DNA from: Hymenobacter sp. APR13
GTDB lineage: Bacteria > Bacteroidota > Bacteroidia > Cytophagales > Hymenobacteraceae
Length of the DNA stretch: 64,000 bases
Assembly (NCBI RefSeq): GCF_000737515.1
Contig: NZ_CP006588.1
Location: 1-64,000, forward strand
Reading direction: 5' to 3'
Position numbers and translations under genes: made by a program. Shown one piece after another: positions 34,260-44,200 of this stretch; within the stretch, counting starts at the first letter, position 1; each line of letters starts with the position of its first letter. The notes beneath the pieces were generated by a model. It made no database searches, was not told where the DNA came from, and worked only from the letters and a program-made list of their open reading frames with translations.

Positions 34260-34787
34260 ATGTTCCGACTCCAGACCCATTCCCGACGCGCGGTGGCGAC
34301 CTCCTTACTGGTGGTCTTCCTCAACGTGTTTTTTGGGCAAGTCTTCTGTGCGTTGGTAATGCCAGCGGCCCCGGCTCAAGCCATGGCGCACAAGCACCCG
34401 GCCGGCACGCCGGCGCATGAGCACCCGCAGCCAGCGTCGTCCAAGCACCAAGCGCCCCATTCCCATGGGGCTGGCCTCAACGCGACGGCGGCTCACCACC
34501 ACGACGAGCGCGAAGCCCCCGCTTCCGGGACCTCGCACCAGCACGGCCCTAAGGGTGCCTGCTGCCAGGATGATGCCGCAACCGTATGGGCCTCGCTGGC
34601 GCATCCGCCCAAGGCGGGAATTGAGAAAATGGCGTTCATGCCGGTGGCTCTGCCGCCAGCACCCCTGACCGTAGTGTTCCGCTTTCAGCAGTGGGACCGT
34701 TCGCGTCCCGTGCTGCTGGTGGCGCGGCGGCAATTAAAGCCCAAAATACCCGATATCCGCATTTTCATCCAGTCGCTGACTGTCTGA
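34260..34787 (+). CDS. Secreted His-rich protein
   Basis: A 175-residue protein. The N-terminal hydrophobic stretch (VATSLLVVFLNVFFGQVFCALV) serves as signal or anchor. The next 80 residues are exceptionally His-rich (HKHPAGTPAHEHPQ, HQAPHSHGAG, AAHHHDERE) with a single GACCQDD. This suggests binding of copper or zinc in the periplasm. The C-terminal part (PLTVVFRFQQWDRSRPVL) looks beta-rich. I do not recognise a named family. It is the first plus-strand gene of the copper island and is followed by a terminator-like hairpin. Confidence 0.7.
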   Translation: MFRLQTHSRRAVATSLLVVFLNVFFGQVFCALVMPAAPAQAMAHKHPAGTPAHEHPQPASSKHQAPHSHGAGLNATAAHHHDEREAPASGTSHQHGPKGACCQDDAATVWASLAHPPKAGIEKMAFMPVALPPAPLTVVFRFQQWDRSRPVLLVARRQLKPKIPDIRIFIQSLTV

Positions 34788-34802
34788 TTTTTCCGACGCG
34801 CT

Positions 34803-34848
34803 AAGGCTCGCGCCGGCATAGCTGTGCTATGTCCGGGGCGGGCCTTTT
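34803..34848 (+). terminator. Probable terminator hairpin
   Basis: A long imperfect hairpin with arms AAGGCTCGCGCCGGCATAGC and GCTATGTCCGGGGCGGGCC is followed by TTTT, 15 bp after the His-rich gene. Confidence 0.6.
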
Positions 34849-34917
34849 CGTTTGCCCGTCGCGCGTGGTCCGGCCGCGCCCCTTCCCCTTTTTCTTCCTG
34901 GTTTTTTCCTCCCGGCA

Positions 34918-35049
34918 ATGAAGAGTTGTTGCGAAGAAGCTGGTACGCCGCCCCGCCGAGGGCCGGGCCGTCGCCTGCTCTCCTACTTGCTCTACGCCGT
35001 GCTGGCCGCCACGCTGGGCTTTGTGCTCTGGCAGCAGTGGCAGGCCTAA
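34918..35049 (+). CDS. Small membrane protein with CC motif
   Basis: A 43-residue protein from ATG 34918: MKSCCEEAGTPPRRGPGRR followed by one membrane segment (LLSYLLYAVLAATLGFVLW). The CC pair would lie in the cytoplasm. I do not know the family. Its position between the His-rich gene and the heavy-metal-binding lipoprotein suggests a small accessory role in metal handling. Confidence 0.6.
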   Translation: MKSCCEEAGTPPRRGPGRRLLSYLLYAVLAATLGFVLWQQWQA

Positions 35050-35115
35050 GCACTGGCTGGAGCCCTGGGCCGCCCTGAGAAGCGCCCCCCATTTTCATCA
35101 CTCATTTCCTCCCCC

Positions 35116-36078
35116 ATGCATCGCGTACCCCTTTCGCTGCTGGCCCTGGCCAGCGTCCTGACCGTGGCCGGCTGCTCTTCCGAAACCGAGTCGAGTAGCG
35201 CCACTAACACCGTAACCACACCCACGGATGCGCCAGCCGGCGCCGGGGCGGATCACGGCGCCGGCCACACCTATGCCTGCCCCATGCACCCCGAGGTGAC
35301 CAGCACCAAGGCCGGGGAGACTTGCCCCAAGTGCGGCATGAAGCTCGAACACAACGATCAGGCGGCCGGCAACGGCAAAGCCTACGCCATGAAGTTTGAG
35401 CCGCAGCCCATGCAACTCACGGCCGGGCAGCCCTCGCAGCTCGTCTTCACCCCCCAGGAAGTCGGCAACGAGGCCGCGCCCGTGCCCCTGGCCCTGGTGC
35501 ACGAAAAGAAAATTCACCTGATCATCGTCAGCAAGGACCTGGGCCAGTTCTACCACGAACACCCCGACTATACTGCCCAGGGCAACTATAAGGTCACCTA
35601 CACTTTCCCCAAGGGCGGCGACTACGTGCTGTTTCAGGACTACACGCCCACGGGAGCTGGCCACCAGCTGGGCCGCCAGCCCATCACGGTGCAGGGCCCG
35701 AAGTACGCCCCGGTAACGTTCAAAAATGATGACATGCAGTGGGAGCAGGATGGCTACCAGGCCACGCTCTCCTTTGACAAGCCGCTCACCACGGGTCAGC
35801 TGCTGGGCATGAGCATCACCATCCAAAAGGACGGCCAGCCGGTCACTGACCTGGACAACTACCTCGGTGCCCTGGGCCACGTGGTGGTCATTAGCCAGGA
35901 CACGGAGCGCTACCTGCACGTGCATCCCAATGACCAAGCCGACAAAGGCCCGCGGATCGGCTTCAACACCAACTTCGAAGCTCCTGGCCTCTACCGCGTC
36001 TTCCTGCAGTTCAACCACGGCGGTAAGATCCATACCGGCGACTTCACTATCAACGTGAAGGGCACGGCCGCTAGCTGA
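35116..36078 (+). CDS. Lipoprotein with heavy-metal-binding domain
   Basis: A 320-residue lipoprotein (signal peptide ending VAGCSS). Residues 50-75 form a heavy-metal-binding domain: YACPMHPEVTSTKAGETCPKCGMKL. The rest is a beta-sandwich-like region with many His (HEKKIHLIIV, YHEHPDY, HVHPNDQ, NHGGKIHTGDF) that may bind copper. The layout suggests a periplasmic metal carrier for the RND efflux system downstream. It shares the HMBD with the protein at 36936. Confidence 0.8.
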   Translation: MHRVPLSLLALASVLTVAGCSSETESSSATNTVTTPTDAPAGAGADHGAGHTYACPMHPEVTSTKAGETCPKCGMKLEHNDQAAGNGKAYAMKFEPQPMQLTAGQPSQLVFTPQEVGNEAAPVPLALVHEKKIHLIIVSKDLGQFYHEHPDYTAQGNYKVTYTFPKGGDYVLFQDYTPTGAGHQLGRQPITVQGPKYAPVTFKNDDMQWEQDGYQATLSFDKPLTTGQLLGMSITIQKDGQPVTDLDNYLGALGHVVVISQDTERYLHVHPNDQADKGPRIGFNTNFEAPGLYRVFLQFNHGGKIHTGDFTINVKGTAAS

Positions 36079-36120
36079 GGCATCCCTGTTTAGTTCCCTT
36101 TTTACAAACCATCCAACCCC

Positions 36121-36849
36121 ATGAAAAAAACCACTTTTTTCCTCGCCACCCTCTGTTCCGCGTTGCTGTTGAGCAGCTGCAACAATGAGAAAGCTGATGC
36201 CACCACTGCCACGGAAAGCACCATGGAAACCGCCACCACTGATGCTGCGGCGGGTTCCGGTTCGATGGCAGGCATGGATCATTCAAAGGTGAGCAGTGAG
36301 ACCTCCACCAGTGAATCTCCCATGCTGATGGCCATGAACGATATGATGGCCAAAATGGACGCCATGAAGATGAAGGGCAACACCGACCACGATTTTGCCC
36401 ACATGATGCTGGAGCACCACAAAGGTGCCCTGGCCATGGCTGACCTCGAGCTGCGCGACGGCAAGGACGCCACCATGCGGCAAATGGCCGAGAAGATCAA
36501 GGCTGATCAGCAAAAGGAAATCAGTGAGCTGGAGCCCATTGCTGAGCGGCTAGACTCCGCCCCCAATAACTATAAGCCAATGGATCCGATCGACCCCTTC
36601 ACCAGCAAGATGAAGGCCTCCATGGACGGCATGATGCAGAACCTGCCCAGCATGGTGGCCGACCCGGACATGAACTTCAACATGATGATGACGGTGCACC
36701 ACCAAAGCGCCGTGGACATGGCCAAAGCCGAACTGGCTCACGGCAAGGACACCAAGCTCAAGGAGATGGCCCAGATGATGATTGACGCCCAACAGAAGGA
36801 AATCGCCGAATTCAAGGCCTGGCACGGCAAAAACGCCGACAAAATGTAA
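36121..36849 (+). CDS. DUF305 lipoprotein, Met-rich
   Basis: A 242-residue lipoprotein (lipobox LLSSC). Two DUF305 repeats are clear: NTDHDFAHMMLEHHKGALAMADLEL and DPDMNFNMMMTVHHQSAVDMAKAEL. The N-terminal linker is rich in Met, Thr and Ser (MLMAMNDMMAKMDAMKM). It probably buffers Cu(I) in the periplasm. It is a paralogue of 29770-30399 and follows the HMBD lipoprotein by 42 bp. Confidence 0.85.
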   Translation: MKKTTFFLATLCSALLLSSCNNEKADATTATESTMETATTDAAAGSGSMAGMDHSKVSSETSTSESPMLMAMNDMMAKMDAMKMKGNTDHDFAHMMLEHHKGALAMADLELRDGKDATMRQMAEKIKADQQKEISELEPIAERLDSAPNNYKPMDPIDPFTSKMKASMDGMMQNLPSMVADPDMNFNMMMTVHHQSAVDMAKAELAHGKDTKLKEMAQMMIDAQQKEIAEFKAWHGKNADKM

Positions 36850-36935
36850 TCCGGGTGGCCGGCGGCACTGGCGAAAGAAGCCTATTGCCGACCACCTCAC
36901 TCCTCCCCACTGCCCATTCGATATTCTTCTCCTCC

Positions 36936-37493
36936 ATGAAGCTTTTCAGCATTTCCCTGACGACCGCCGCTCTGTTTGCCCTGGCTCCCCTGGCCTCGCA
37001 GGCCCAGCACTCGCACGCCGGTGGCAAGCCGGATGCCCACACCGCACCTGGCGAAACCCACGCCCACGTAGCCCCGCACGGCGGCGTAGTACGCTCGGCC
37101 AACCCCTACCACATGGAGCTGGTGCAGCACACTGGTGAGTTGCACATCTACCTGTTGGCCGATAAAAATGCCTCCGTGCCCAGTAAGTCGCTCTCGGGCA
37201 CGGTGATGGTGCAAACCACCGACAACAAAACTATGACCGTGACGCTGGTAGCTGGTGGTACCGACCACCTGGTGGCCAAACTGCCCGCCGGGACGAAAGT
37301 GCGCACGGCCATCGTCAGCCTGAAAGCCGATGGCAAAGCCATTAACACCCGCTTCGACAAGCTCGACGCGGGGGCTCAGGGTAGCAAGGCGGTTGGCGCC
37401 GCTTACGAGTGCCCCATGAAGTGCGAAGGCAGCGCCAGCTCGAAGCCTGGCACCTGCCCAAAGTGCGGCATGGCCCTCGTGAAAAAGGCCTAG
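36936..37493 (+). CDS. Secreted protein with C-terminal heavy-metal-binding domain
   Basis: A 185-residue protein with a signal peptide (MKLFSISLTTAALFALAPLASQAQ), a His-rich segment (HSHAGGKPDAHTAPGETHAH), a beta domain and a C-terminal HMBD: YECPMKCEGSASSKPGTCPKCGMALV. The start at ATG 36936 is clear from the signal peptide. It probably acts as a periplasmic metal-binding partner of the RND pump encoded downstream. Confidence 0.8.
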   Translation: MKLFSISLTTAALFALAPLASQAQHSHAGGKPDAHTAPGETHAHVAPHGGVVRSANPYHMELVQHTGELHIYLLADKNASVPSKSLSGTVMVQTTDNKTMTVTLVAGGTDHLVAKLPAGTKVRTAIVSLKADGKAINTRFDKLDAGAQGSKAVGAAYECPMKCEGSASSKPGTCPKCGMALVKKA

Positions 37494-37596
37494 GCGGAGC
37501 CTGCTTCTCGGACGCCCGGCGTCCGAACCCTCTCCGTCTCGGGCCGCTCGCCGCTGCAACGGTGGGCGGCCCCATGACGGGCTCTAACCTGACAAT

Positions 37597-38838
37597 ATGA
37601 AGTTTCTAAACCTGAAATGGGCAGCGCAAGGGCTGCTGGTGCTGGCGCTGATTGGGTTGCTCCTAGAAGACGCGCGGGCCCAAACCGCCATCAGCCTCGA
37701 CAGCGCCGAAGCCCTCACGTTGCGGCGGCACCCACGGCTGCGGCAGTCTGATCGCGAAATCGAGGAGCAGCGCGCGCTCAAACGGGGCTCCTTCGCACCC
37801 GCCAACCCGGACTTTCTGTTCTCGGCGCCCACGGGGGAAATGTGGGCCCCCGGCGTAGTACAAACCATCGACTTGCCTAACGTCTACCGGCGCCAGCGCC
37901 AAGTGGCCCAGGCAGGTGTTACCCTGGCCGAACGCAACCGCGAGGTGAGCCGGGCCAGCGTGCTGCGCGATACCCGCCTGGCCTACCTCAGCCTGCAGTT
38001 TGCCGAGGCGCAGGTGCGACAGCTTACCTATCAGGACAGCCTGTTTCGCGCCCTGCGCGTGGCCACCGAGCGCCTGTTCGCCGCCGGCGAAGTCACCTCC
38101 CTGCAGCGCATCAGCACCGACGCCGAGGCGCGGCAGGTGACCGTGCAGCTGCAGCAGGCGACTGCCGACCAGCGCGCCGCCCAGCGCCGCCTGGGCTTGC
38201 TGTTGGGCCAACCCACTGCGGCCCTGACCACCACCACCGACCTGCGCCGCACCGGCCCCGAACTGGGGCAGGTGGGTGGGGCGCTGCTCAGCAGTCTGCC
38301 CACCGAAGACAGCACCGCCCTGGTACGTAGCCCTACGCTGGCGGCTGCCACCCAGAACGTGGCCTTGAGCCAGTCGGGCATCAGCTTAGTTCGAGCCCGG
38401 CGCACACCGGCTCTGACGGTGGGCTATCAGAATCAGGGGTACGATTATTCGCCTACTCGCTACCGCTTCCAGTTTGGGGTATCGGTTCCCATCTGGTTCT
38501 GGACCTACCGCTCGCAGCTGCAGGCGGCTACGGCTCGCTCCCAGGCCGCCAACTATCAGCTCCAGGCCCAGCGGCTGGAGTTGAGTGGACAGTATCAGCA
38601 GGCCCTAGCTGACTCGCGCAAGTTTGCGGCCTCGCTGGGCTACTACGAACAAACCGGTCTGCCCCAGTCACAGGCCATTATCAGCCAATCCCAGCGCCTG
38701 TTCCGCGCCGGGGAAGTCAGCTACCTACAGCTGATTTTGAGCCTGAACCAGGCGTTCGCCATTCAGAATACCTACCTGACCACCATCCGCGACTACCGCC
38801 AGGCTTTGGTCGAGCTTAACTACCTGCGGGGCGAATAA
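37597..38838 (+). CDS. TolC/CusC-family outer membrane efflux protein
   Basis: A 413-residue outer-membrane factor with a signal peptide (GLLLEDARAQ) and two repeats of the OEP fold: DSAEALTLRRHPRLRQSDREIEEQ and LFRAGEVSYLQLILSLNQAF. Long helices rich in Q, A and R are visible. It forms the exit duct of the tripartite heavy-metal pump with the adaptor and RND genes that follow. It begins about 100 bp after the HMBD gene, past a small hairpin without a T-run. Confidence 0.85.
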   Translation: MKFLNLKWAAQGLLVLALIGLLLEDARAQTAISLDSAEALTLRRHPRLRQSDREIEEQRALKRGSFAPANPDFLFSAPTGEMWAPGVVQTIDLPNVYRRQRQVAQAGVTLAERNREVSRASVLRDTRLAYLSLQFAEAQVRQLTYQDSLFRALRVATERLFAAGEVTSLQRISTDAEARQVTVQLQQATADQRAAQRRLGLLLGQPTAALTTTTDLRRTGPELGQVGGALLSSLPTEDSTALVRSPTLAAATQNVALSQSGISLVRARRTPALTVGYQNQGYDYSPTRYRFQFGVSVPIWFWTYRSQLQAATARSQAANYQLQAQRLELSGQYQQALADSRKFAASLGYYEQTGLPQSQAIISQSQRLFRAGEVSYLQLILSLNQAFAIQNTYLTTIRDYRQALVELNYLRGE

Positions 38839-38850
38839 CCGTCAATCCTC

Positions 38851-39480
38851 ATGAAACAACTCCTGATTTTGCTGCTGGGCCTGCTGCTAAGCGCCTCTGC
38901 CTCCGCTCACGGGGGCGAAGACCACGGCGACGGCGCCAAAGCATCGACGCCAGCCGGGGCCACGTCGTTTTCCGTCGCCGCGCTCTCGGAACAGTTTGAG
39001 GCGCTGCTGCGCTACGAGCCGCTGGAAGGGGGTAAGCCGGCCGATCTGCGCCTGTTCCTCTCCGACTACGCCACCAACGTCCCTCTCCAAGGCGCCAAGC
39101 TCACGCTTACCAACCCGGAAGATGCCAACCTGAAGTGGGCGGTGACCGAACAGGAGCCGGGGGTGTACCTGGTGGAAGGCCAGTTCCCCGCCAACAAGAC
39201 CTACAGCTTTGCGGCCAACATTGTGGTTGGCGACAAAGCGGACTTGCTGCTGCTGGAAGGTATCAAGGTAGGGGAGAAGCTCCCGGTGGCGGCTGCCACT
39301 CCCACTGCGACCCCATCGCTTTTTTCCTCCTGGAAAACCATCCTGGCCGTGGTGGGCGCCTTCGTGCTCGGCATCGCCCTGACAGCGTTGCTGCTGCGCC
39401 GCCGGCGCCAATCCCCGGATTCAGTGCTGCACACTTCGGAGCCGGCTTTGACTGCCCGCCACCGCACGCCCATTTCTTAA
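38851..39480 (+). CDS. Membrane-anchored periplasmic protein of RND operon
   Basis: A 209-residue protein with a signal peptide, a short HGGEDHGDGAKAS segment, a beta-rich domain and one C-terminal membrane segment (ILAVVGAFVLGIALTALLL) with a basic tail. The HGGEDHG peptide recurs at the mature N-terminus of the adaptor encoded next, suggesting shared metal binding. It is probably an accessory subunit of the pump; the family is not known to me. Confidence 0.7.
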   Translation: MKQLLILLLGLLLSASASAHGGEDHGDGAKASTPAGATSFSVAALSEQFEALLRYEPLEGGKPADLRLFLSDYATNVPLQGAKLTLTNPEDANLKWAVTEQEPGVYLVEGQFPANKTYSFAANIVVGDKADLLLLEGIKVGEKLPVAAATPTATPSLFSSWKTILAVVGAFVLGIALTALLLRRRRQSPDSVLHTSEPALTARHRTPIS

Positions 39481-39491
39481 TTATTCAGGAT

Positions 39492-40637
39492 ATGAAGACC
39501 CACTATAAATTCCTGGCGGCCACAGCCGCAGTTGGCTTCGGATTGACCGTGCTGTTGCCTCCGCCGGGTACGGTACAGGCGCACGGGGGTGAAGACCACG
39601 GTGGCGAAGCCAAAGCCAGCACCGGCGTGGCCTTGACCGATGAGGTATTGCTGCCCAAAGAAAGTCAGTTTCTGTTTCAGGTACGGACCAACCTGGCCGA
39701 GTACTCCACCACCTATAGCCGGGCCACGCTCTACGGCACGGTATCGGCGGCAGCCGGGGGCGAAGGGCGAGTCGTCGTGCCCCAGGGGGGGCGCATCGTG
39801 AGCCTCTCGGCGCAAGTGGGCCAATCCGTGCGGGCCGGGCAGACGCTGGCCGTTATCGAGCAAACCCTGGATGCTACCCAGCAGATTGGACTCAGCACCG
39901 AGCGGGCTAATGCCCAGGCCGAATTGCGCGCCGCCCAACAAGACTATGCCCGGCTGCAGAGCATCGCCGACATCGCGGCCCGCAAGGACGTGGTGGCGGC
40001 CGAGCTTCGCCTGCGCCAGGCCCGGCAGAACGCCAGCATTTACAACGGGCAGGGTCAGCAGCGCCGAATATCCATTACCTCGCCGGTGAGCGGCACGGTG
40101 GATGTATTCAACCTGGCCGTGGGCCAGCAGGTAAACCAGGGCGACGAGCTGCTGCGGGTATTGAACCCGGGTAAGCTGCGGGTGGAAGCTCAGGTGTTTG
40201 CCCAGGACTTGGCTAAGATCACGCCCGGCGCGCAGTTCCGCGTGGAAGGCCTGCAGGGGCAGGCCGGTGTACCGGCCCGGCTCGTGGTGTTCTCCAACGT
40301 GGTGAACCCCGTGAACCAGGCCCGCCAATTGGTGCTGGAGCTGGACGCTACCGAGAGTAGTGCCTACCGCGCGGGCCAGGCGGTGAACGTGCAGGTCGTA
40401 GGTCAGACGGGTGGGGGCCGGTCCCAGCTGGTAGTACCCACTTCCGCTATCACCGACCTCAATGGCAAACCCGTCGTGTTCGTGCACACCGAGCCCGAGC
40501 ACTTTAAGATTCGCTTTGTGCAGCCGGGAGCGGTCAACGGGCAGCAAACGGTACTGCTGCAAGGCCAGGTCAACGAAAATGACCGGGTAGTGACCGCCGG
40601 CACTTACCAGCTCAAGTCCATTTACCTCAACCAATAG
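39492..40637 (+). CDS. RND efflux periplasmic adaptor (CusB/CzcB-like)
   Basis: A 381-residue membrane fusion protein from ATG 39492. After the signal region and HGGEDHGGEAKAS come the barrel-lipoyl blocks VVPQGGRIVSLSAQVGQSVRAGQTLAVIEQ and ISITSPVSGTVDVFNLAVGQQVNQGDELLRV, with a helical hairpin in between (TERANAQAELRAAQQDYARLQS). It bridges the inner-membrane pump and the TolC-like duct. The frame extends upstream to 39135 but that part overlaps the preceding gene. Confidence 0.9.
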   Translation: MKTHYKFLAATAAVGFGLTVLLPPPGTVQAHGGEDHGGEAKASTGVALTDEVLLPKESQFLFQVRTNLAEYSTTYSRATLYGTVSAAAGGEGRVVVPQGGRIVSLSAQVGQSVRAGQTLAVIEQTLDATQQIGLSTERANAQAELRAAQQDYARLQSIADIAARKDVVAAELRLRQARQNASIYNGQGQQRRISITSPVSGTVDVFNLAVGQQVNQGDELLRVLNPGKLRVEAQVFAQDLAKITPGAQFRVEGLQGQAGVPARLVVFSNVVNPVNQARQLVLELDATESSAYRAGQAVNVQVVGQTGGGRSQLVVPTSAITDLNGKPVVFVHTEPEHFKIRFVQPGAVNGQQTVLLQGQVNENDRVVTAGTYQLKSIYLNQ

Positions 40638-40676
40638 TGCCCCCTGCCCGGTGGCCTCACGCTCCGTCCGCTTGCC

Positions 40677-41189
40677 ATGAAAAATCGCTTTGCCTTTGCC
40701 GCTTTGCTTGCCCTGCTGACCCTTACCGCCGCCACGGCACAGGCCCAGACGGCCCCCGCCGCCGGCTCCGCTGCCGATGAGGCCGCCGTGAAAATGGTGC
40801 TGACCAAGTACCAGCAGGCCGTGCAAAAACTCGATACGACGGGTACCCACCGCCTGTTCGCACCTAACTCCCAGGTGTTTGAGTCGGGCGGGGTGGAAGG
40901 CACTTACCGCCACTATGCCGAGCACCATCTGGGGCCGGAGTTGAAAGAGTTCAGCGCCTTCACCTTTAGCGACTACAAGGCCGCCGTGCAGGTCGACGGT
41001 CCCTACGCCTTCGCGACGGAGACTTACACCTACACGATCAATCTCAAGAACGGCCCCCAGGATAAGCAGGCCAAGGCGCCTGTTGTCCGCCGCGGGGTGG
41101 CCACGTCGGTGCTGCGCAAAAACGCCGCCGGCCAGTGGCAGATTATGAGCACCCACTCCTCGGCTCGCACCCCACGTCCTAAAAAATAA
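40677..41189 (+). CDS. Secreted SnoaL/NTF2-like protein
   Basis: A 170-residue protein with a signal peptide (FAALLALLTLTAATAQA) and an NTF2-like cone fold (AVKMVLTKYQQAVQKLDTTGTHRLFAPNSQVFESGG). No obvious catalytic residues. It lies between the adaptor and the RND pump. A role in the metal system is suggested by position only. Confidence 0.7.
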   Translation: MKNRFAFAALLALLTLTAATAQAQTAPAAGSAADEAAVKMVLTKYQQAVQKLDTTGTHRLFAPNSQVFESGGVEGTYRHYAEHHLGPELKEFSAFTFSDYKAAVQVDGPYAFATETYTYTINLKNGPQDKQAKAPVVRRGVATSVLRKNAAGQWQIMSTHSSARTPRPKK

Positions 41190-41291
41190 GCAGTCCGGTG
41201 GGCCTGGGCTACTTGTCCGGGACGCTGCCGATTCCGGGAGGGGAGGGGCCTTCCGGCCCCCTCGCTTCTTCCTTTTTTGCGCTAACAACCG

Positions 41292-44200
41292 ATGCTCGAT
41301 CAGATAATTCGCTTTGCCCTGCAGAACCGCCTGCTGATGCTGGCCTTCGCCCTGGGCCTGCTCATTGCCGGCACCTACACCGCGGGCCAGCTGCCCGTGG
41401 ACGTGCTGCCCGACCTGGACCGTCCTCGCGTGACGGTATTCTTAGAAGCCCCGGGCATGGCGCCCGAGGAAGTGGAGGCCCTGGTGACGCTACCCGTGGA
41501 AACGGCCCTGAACGGAGCCACCGGCGTGTCGGCGGTGCGCTCCAACTCGGCCATCGGCCTGGGCATGGTGTTCGTGGAGTTCGACTACGGCACCGATATT
41601 TTCACGGCCCGCCAGATCGTGAGTGAAAAGCTCCAGACCACCGGCGAGCAGCTGCCCCAGGGCGTAACGCCCGTGCTGGGGCCCATTTCCTCGGTTATGG
41701 GCCAGATTATGCTCGTGGGCCTGACAGGAGGCAAGCAGACCAATGCGGCTGATTTGCGCACGCTGGCCAACTACACCGTGCGCCAACGCCTGCTCTCCAT
41801 ACCCGGCGTGGCCCAGGTCATTCCCATCGGCGGCGACAACCTGCAGTACCAGGTGCTGCTGGACATGCCCCGGCTAAATGCCACCGGCCTGACGGTAAAC
41901 CAGGTGGAGGAAGCCTTGCGCCAGTCCAACCTGAACACCACGGGCAACTTCTTCGACCGTAATGGCTCGGAGGTGCTCATCCGCAACCTGGGCCGGCTGC
42001 GCTCGGTCAAGGACATCGAAAACATTATCGTCGGCTACCGCGACCAGTCCCCGGTCCGCGTGGCGGACGTGGCTAACGTGGAATTCGGGGCCCGCTTCAA
42101 GCGCGGCGACGGCAGCGTGAACGGTAAGCCCGCCGTCATCCTGAGCATTGAGAAGCAGCCGGGGGCCGCCACCGTGGGTCTCACGCAGGCCGTGGAGAAG
42201 GCCCTGGTCGAGCTCAAGCCCTCTTTGCCCAAGGATGTGCAGGTAAATACGCGCCTGTTCAAGCAGTCGGAGTTCATTGATTCCTCCATTACCAACGTGG
42301 AGGAGGCCTTGCGCGATGGGGCCATTCTCGTGGTCATCGTCTTGTTTGCCTTTCTGCTGAATGTGCGCACCACCTTTATTTCGTTGGTGGCTATTCCGTT
42401 ATCGCTGCTCGTGACGGCGCTGGTGTTTCGCCTGGCGGGCATCTCCATCAACACCATGACGTTGGGCGGGCTGGCCATCGCCATCGGCGAGCTCGTGGAC
42501 GATGCCATCGTGGACGTGGAGAACGTATACCGCCGCCTGCGCGAAAACCGGCAACGGGCCACTCCCCAGCCGGTACTCAAGGTTATCTATGCGGCCTCAT
42601 CGGAGGTACGCAACTCCATCGTGTACGCCACCATCATCGTGGTGCTGGTGTTCCTGCCGCTGTTTGCGCTGGAAGGCATGGAAGGACGAATCTTTGCGCC
42701 CTTGGGCATTGCCTACATCACCAGCATCGTGGCTTCGCTGTTCGTGTCGCTCACCGTCACGCCGGTGCTATGTTACTACCTACTGCCGAAGATGAAGCAG
42801 ATGGACCACCCCGAAACGGATGGTCCACTGGTGCGCTGGCTGAAGAAGAAGGATACTCGCCTGCTTACTTGGGGCCTGACCCACCCTAAACTCATCCTGA
42901 CCTCCACGGCCTTGCTCTTTGTCATGGCCGCGGCCATGGTGCCTTTCTTCGGCACGGAGTTTCTGCCGCCTTTCAACGAAGGCTCGCTGACGGTCAACTT
43001 CTCGGCCCCCGCCGGCACGTCGCTAACGGAAAGCAACCGGTTGGGCACGCTGGGTGAGGAGCAAATGCTCAAGATTCCGGAAGTGGCCTACACGGCCCGC
43101 CGCACCGGCCGCGCCGAGCTCGACGAGCACGCCGAGTCGGTGAATAACTCGGAAATTGAGGTGGCCTTCAAAACGGAGGAAGAACTGGAAAAGGAGGGCA
43201 AAACCATGCGCAGCCGGGACGAGATTCTGGCCGATATGCGCCAGAAGCTCAGCCTGATCACGGGCGTGAACGTGAACATCGGCCAGCCCATCTCCCACCG
43301 CCTCGACCACCTCTTGTCGGGCGTGCGTGCCCAGGTGGCCATCAAGGTGTTCGGCAATGATTTGCTGGAGCTGCGCCGCTACGCCAATGAAATCCGCACG
43401 GCGGCCGGCACGGTGCCGGGCGTGGTGGACCTACAGGTCGAGAAGCAGGTGCAGATACCGCAGCTGCTCATCCGGCCCAAGGACGACGCCCTACGAGCCT
43501 ACGGCATGGCCCGGGGCGAAGTGGTGCGTGACCTGGAAACCCTGTTTCAGGGCGCCGTGGTCTCGCAGATGCTCGACGGGCAGAAGCGCTTCGACCTGGT
43601 GGTGAAGCTGCCCGAAGCGCAGCGCAACGACATCGCGGCCATTGGCCAGACCCGCATTGAGACGCCCACGGGCGCCATGATTCCCGTGAGCCAGGTGGCG
43701 GATGTCATCTACGAGCCGGGGCCCAACACCGTCAACCACGAAAATACCCAGCGCCGCATTACCATCTCGCTTAACGTAGCCGAGCGCGACCTGGGCTCCA
43801 CGGTGAAGGAGATTCAAGCCAAAGTCAGCCAGCAGGTGAAGCTGCCGGCGGGCTACTACCTCACCTACGGCGGGCAGTTCGAGAGCCAGCAGTCGGCCTC
43901 GCAAAAGATTCTGTGGCTGAGCTTGTTTTCGCTGGCCGGCATCTTCCTGGTGCTCTACTCGCACTTCAAGTCCACCTACATGGTGGGCCAGATTATGCTT
44001 AACATCCCCCTGGCCCTGATTGGCTCGGTGGTGGCGGTGCTGCTCACGGGCAGCACGTTCAGCATTGCCTCGCTCGTGGGCTTTATCACGCTCACCGGCA
44101 TTGCCTCGCGCAACGGCATCATGATGATTTCCCACTACATCCACCTCGTGGAGCATGAGGGCGAGACCTTCGGCAAAAAGATGATCGTCCGCGGCTCGCT

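Noticed and set aside
37508..37526. Short GC-rich hairpin before the TolC gene
   Set aside because: A 9-bp stem with almost no loop and no T-run; not convincing as a terminator.
39477..41288. 603-aa minus-strand frame opposite the RND adaptor genes
   Set aside because: Shadow of GC-rich coding DNA; rich in H, L, G, R and V, no domain, and fully opposite well-supported genes.
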